Origin: Magnetococcales bacterium
GTDB lineage: Bacteria; Pseudomonadota; Magnetococcia; Magnetococcales; DC0425bin3
Assembly (NCBI GenBank): GCA_015229045.1
Contig: JADGCJ010000192.1
Coordinates: 1 to 5,706, forward strand
Reading direction: 5' to 3'
Length of the DNA: 5,706 bases
Part shown: positions 4,206 to 5,706 of the stretch, one piece after another
Layout of the letters: each line of letters begins with the position of its first letter
Position numbering within the stretch: position 1 is the first letter of the stretch
Notes under the pieces: generated by a model
The model's database searches: none
The model's input: only the letters and a program-made list of their open reading frames with translations
What the model was told of the DNA's origin: nothing
Position numbers and translations under genes: made by a program

Positions 4206-5706
4206 ATGTCCGAAGCCGAGATCCCCTTCAGCGGTAAACGCCTGCCCGTCAACATCGAAGACGAAATGCAGCGCTCCTACCTCGATTACGCCATGAGCGT
4301 CATCGTCGGTCGCGCCCTGCCCGATGTCCGCGACGGCCTCAAGCCCGTCCATCGGCGGGTCCTCTTCGCCATGCACGAACTCGGCAACGACTGGAACCGG
4401 GCCTACAAGAAGTCCGCCCGCGTCGTCGGTGATGTCATCGGTAAATACCATCCCCATGGCGACGTCGCCGTCTACGATACCATCGTTCGTATGGCGCAGG
4501 ATTTCTCCATGCGCCACCTCCTGGTGGATGGCCAGGGCAACTTCGGCTCGGTCGACGGCGACTCGGCCGCCGCCATGCGTTACACCGAAGTCCGCATGAC
4601 CCGCCTCGCCGGCGAACTCCTCGCCGATATCGCCAAGAATACCGTCCCCTTCGAGCCCAATTATGACGGCTCCCTGGAGGAACCCAAGGTCCTGCCGGCC
4701 AAATTTCCGCACCTCCTGGTCAACGGCTCTTCCGGCATCGCCGTCGGCATGGCCACCAACATTCCCCCCCACAATCTGGGGGAGGTGATCGCCGCCACCA
4801 TCGCCCTGATCGACAACCCCGAACTCACCGTCCGCGAACTCATGGTCCACATCCCCGGCCCCGATTTTCCCACCGGCGGGGTGATCAACGGTCGCGAGGG
4901 GATCCTTTCGGCCTACGAAACCGGTCGCGGCTCCATCGTCGTCCGCGCCGTGACCGAGGTGGAGACCAGCAAGGAGGGGCGCGAGGCCCTGATCATCAAG
5001 GAACTCCCCTACCAGGTGAACAAGGCCCGCCTGGTGGAGCGCATCGCCGAGTTGGTGCGTGAGAAAAAGGTCAGCGGCATCTCCGACCTCCGCGACGAGT
5101 CCGACCGCGATGGTATGCGGGTCGTGATCGAGATCAAGCGCGATTCCATGGCCGAAGTGGTCCTGAACCAGCTCTTCAAGCACACGCCGATGCAGTCGAG
5201 CTTCGGGGTCAACGCCCTGGCCCTGGTCAACGGCCAGCCGCTCCTGCTGGGGTTGAAACGTCTCCTCGAGGAGTTCGTCAAGCACCGGCGCGAGGTGGTC
5301 ACCCGGCGCACCCTCTTCGACCTCGGCAAGGCCCAGGAACGCGCCCATATCCTGGAAGGGTTGGCGGTGGCGCTGGCCAATATCGACCGGGTCATCGCCC
5401 TGATCCGTGCCGCCGGCAGCCCCGCCGAGGCCAAGGAGGGGCTCATCTCCGAGCTGTGGGAGCGCGGCTCGGTGGAGGTGATGCTCCTCAAGGCCCTCGG
5501 CGAGGGGGAGGTCGCCTCGCCCCAGTTCGTCGCCGGCGGCTATCGTCTCTCCCCCGACCAGGCCCAGGCCATCCTCGACATGCGCCTGCATCGCCTGACC
5601 GGGCTGGAGCAGAACCGCATTCACGATGAATTCGCCGAAGTCCTCCAGGAGATCGCCCGGTTGCGGGCGATCCTCGGGTCGGACCCGCTCCTCATGGGGG
5701 TGATCA
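4206..5706 (+). CDS. gyrA: DNA gyrase subunit A (3' partial)
   Basis: GyrA is the DNA-cutting subunit of gyrase. It introduces negative supercoils with GyrB in an A2B2 complex in the cytoplasm. About 500 residues are present; the rest, including the C-terminal beta-pinwheel, lies beyond the right edge. The N-terminus [17 protein letters not shown] and [20 protein letters not shown] is classical GyrA. The winged-helix region follows, with the catalytic tyrosine at Tyr126 in AAMRYTEVR (E. coli Tyr122). Then come [18 protein letters not shown] (tower side) and the coiled-coil region (about 360-500). The quinolone-resistance region reads [14 protein letters not shown]: Val87 replaces the usual Ser/Thr (E. 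coli Ser83), while the Asp87-equivalent (Asp91) is kept. No strong ribosome binding site precedes the ATG, but the start fits the alignment with E. coli. GyrA rather than ParC is supported by the N-terminus and the [21 protein letters not shown] segment. GC-rich codon use throughout. Confidence 0.97.
   Translation, partial: MSEAEIPFSGKRLPVNIEDEMQRSYLDYAMSVIVGRALPDVRDGLKPVHRRVLFAMHELGNDWNRAYKKSARVVGDVIGKYHPHGDVAVYDTIVRMAQDFSMRHLLVDGQGNFGSVDGDSAAAMRYTEVRMTRLAGELLADIAKNTVPFEPNYDGSLEEPKVLPAKFPHLLVNGSSGIAVGMATNIPPHNLGEVIAATIALIDNPELTVRELMVHIPGPDFPTGGVINGREGILSAYETGRGSIVVRAVTEVETSKEGREALIIKELPYQVNKARLVERIAELVREKKVSGISDLRDESDRDGMRVVIEIKRDSMAEVVLNQLFKHTPMQSSFGVNALALVNGQPLLLGLKRLLEEFVKHRREVVTRRTLFDLGKAQERAHILEGLAVALANIDRVIALIRAAGSPAEAKEGLISELWERGSVEVMLLKALGEGEVASPQFVAGGYRLSPDQAQAILDMRLHRLTGLEQNRIHDEFAEVLQEIARLRAILGSDPLLMGVI

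Noticed and set aside
3987..5624. Very long reverse-strand ORF (545 codons)
   Set aside because: It is the antisense shadow of GC-rich gyrA; its translation is low-complexity and has no recognisable domain.

Overview
The window looks like a proteobacterial chromosome segment. A GC-rich housekeeping gene (gyrA, right end) sits beside a more AT-rich accessory island (left and centre). The GyrA sequence is typical of Proteobacteria. A deep-branching lineage such as Magnetococcia is possible, but that is a guess from general resemblance only.

Layout. Positions 3-1526 (+) encode a proline- and glycine-rich protein, open at the left edge, with three 38-39-residue tandem repeats and a C-terminal lysozyme-like (peptidoglycan-cleaving) domain. 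Its stop codon lies inside a 113-bp element (1521-1633) with 28-bp imperfect terminal inverted repeats and TA at each end. Removing 111 bp (one TA plus the element) rejoins the frame with a 3' remnant (1632-1799) that reads as the expected end of the domain, so the gene was probably broken by a MITE-like insertion. A stable hairpin at 1850-1878 may be its old terminator.

Positions 1952-2638 and 2770-3576 (+) encode two paralogous secreted proteins. Their N-terminal halves resemble the LprI/DUF1311 lysozyme-inhibitor domain, and six cysteines are conserved at identical spacings. A second copy of the 113-bp element (2639-2751) lies between them, in the same orientation and directly after the first paralogue's stop codon. 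The simplest reading is a peptidoglycan-hydrolase effector followed by two periplasmic immunity (lysozyme-inhibitor) proteins. In this strain the effector appears to have been truncated by the element while both immunity genes remain intact.

A HicB-family antitoxin gene without a visible hicA lies convergently at 3605-3937 (-). An intergenic region follows, with a repeat near the hicB promoter region and a 21-codon ORF that has a strong ribosome binding site. gyrA begins at 4206 (+) and runs off the right edge with about 500 residues present. Its Val at the quinolone-resistance position (Ser83 in E. coli) is unusual.
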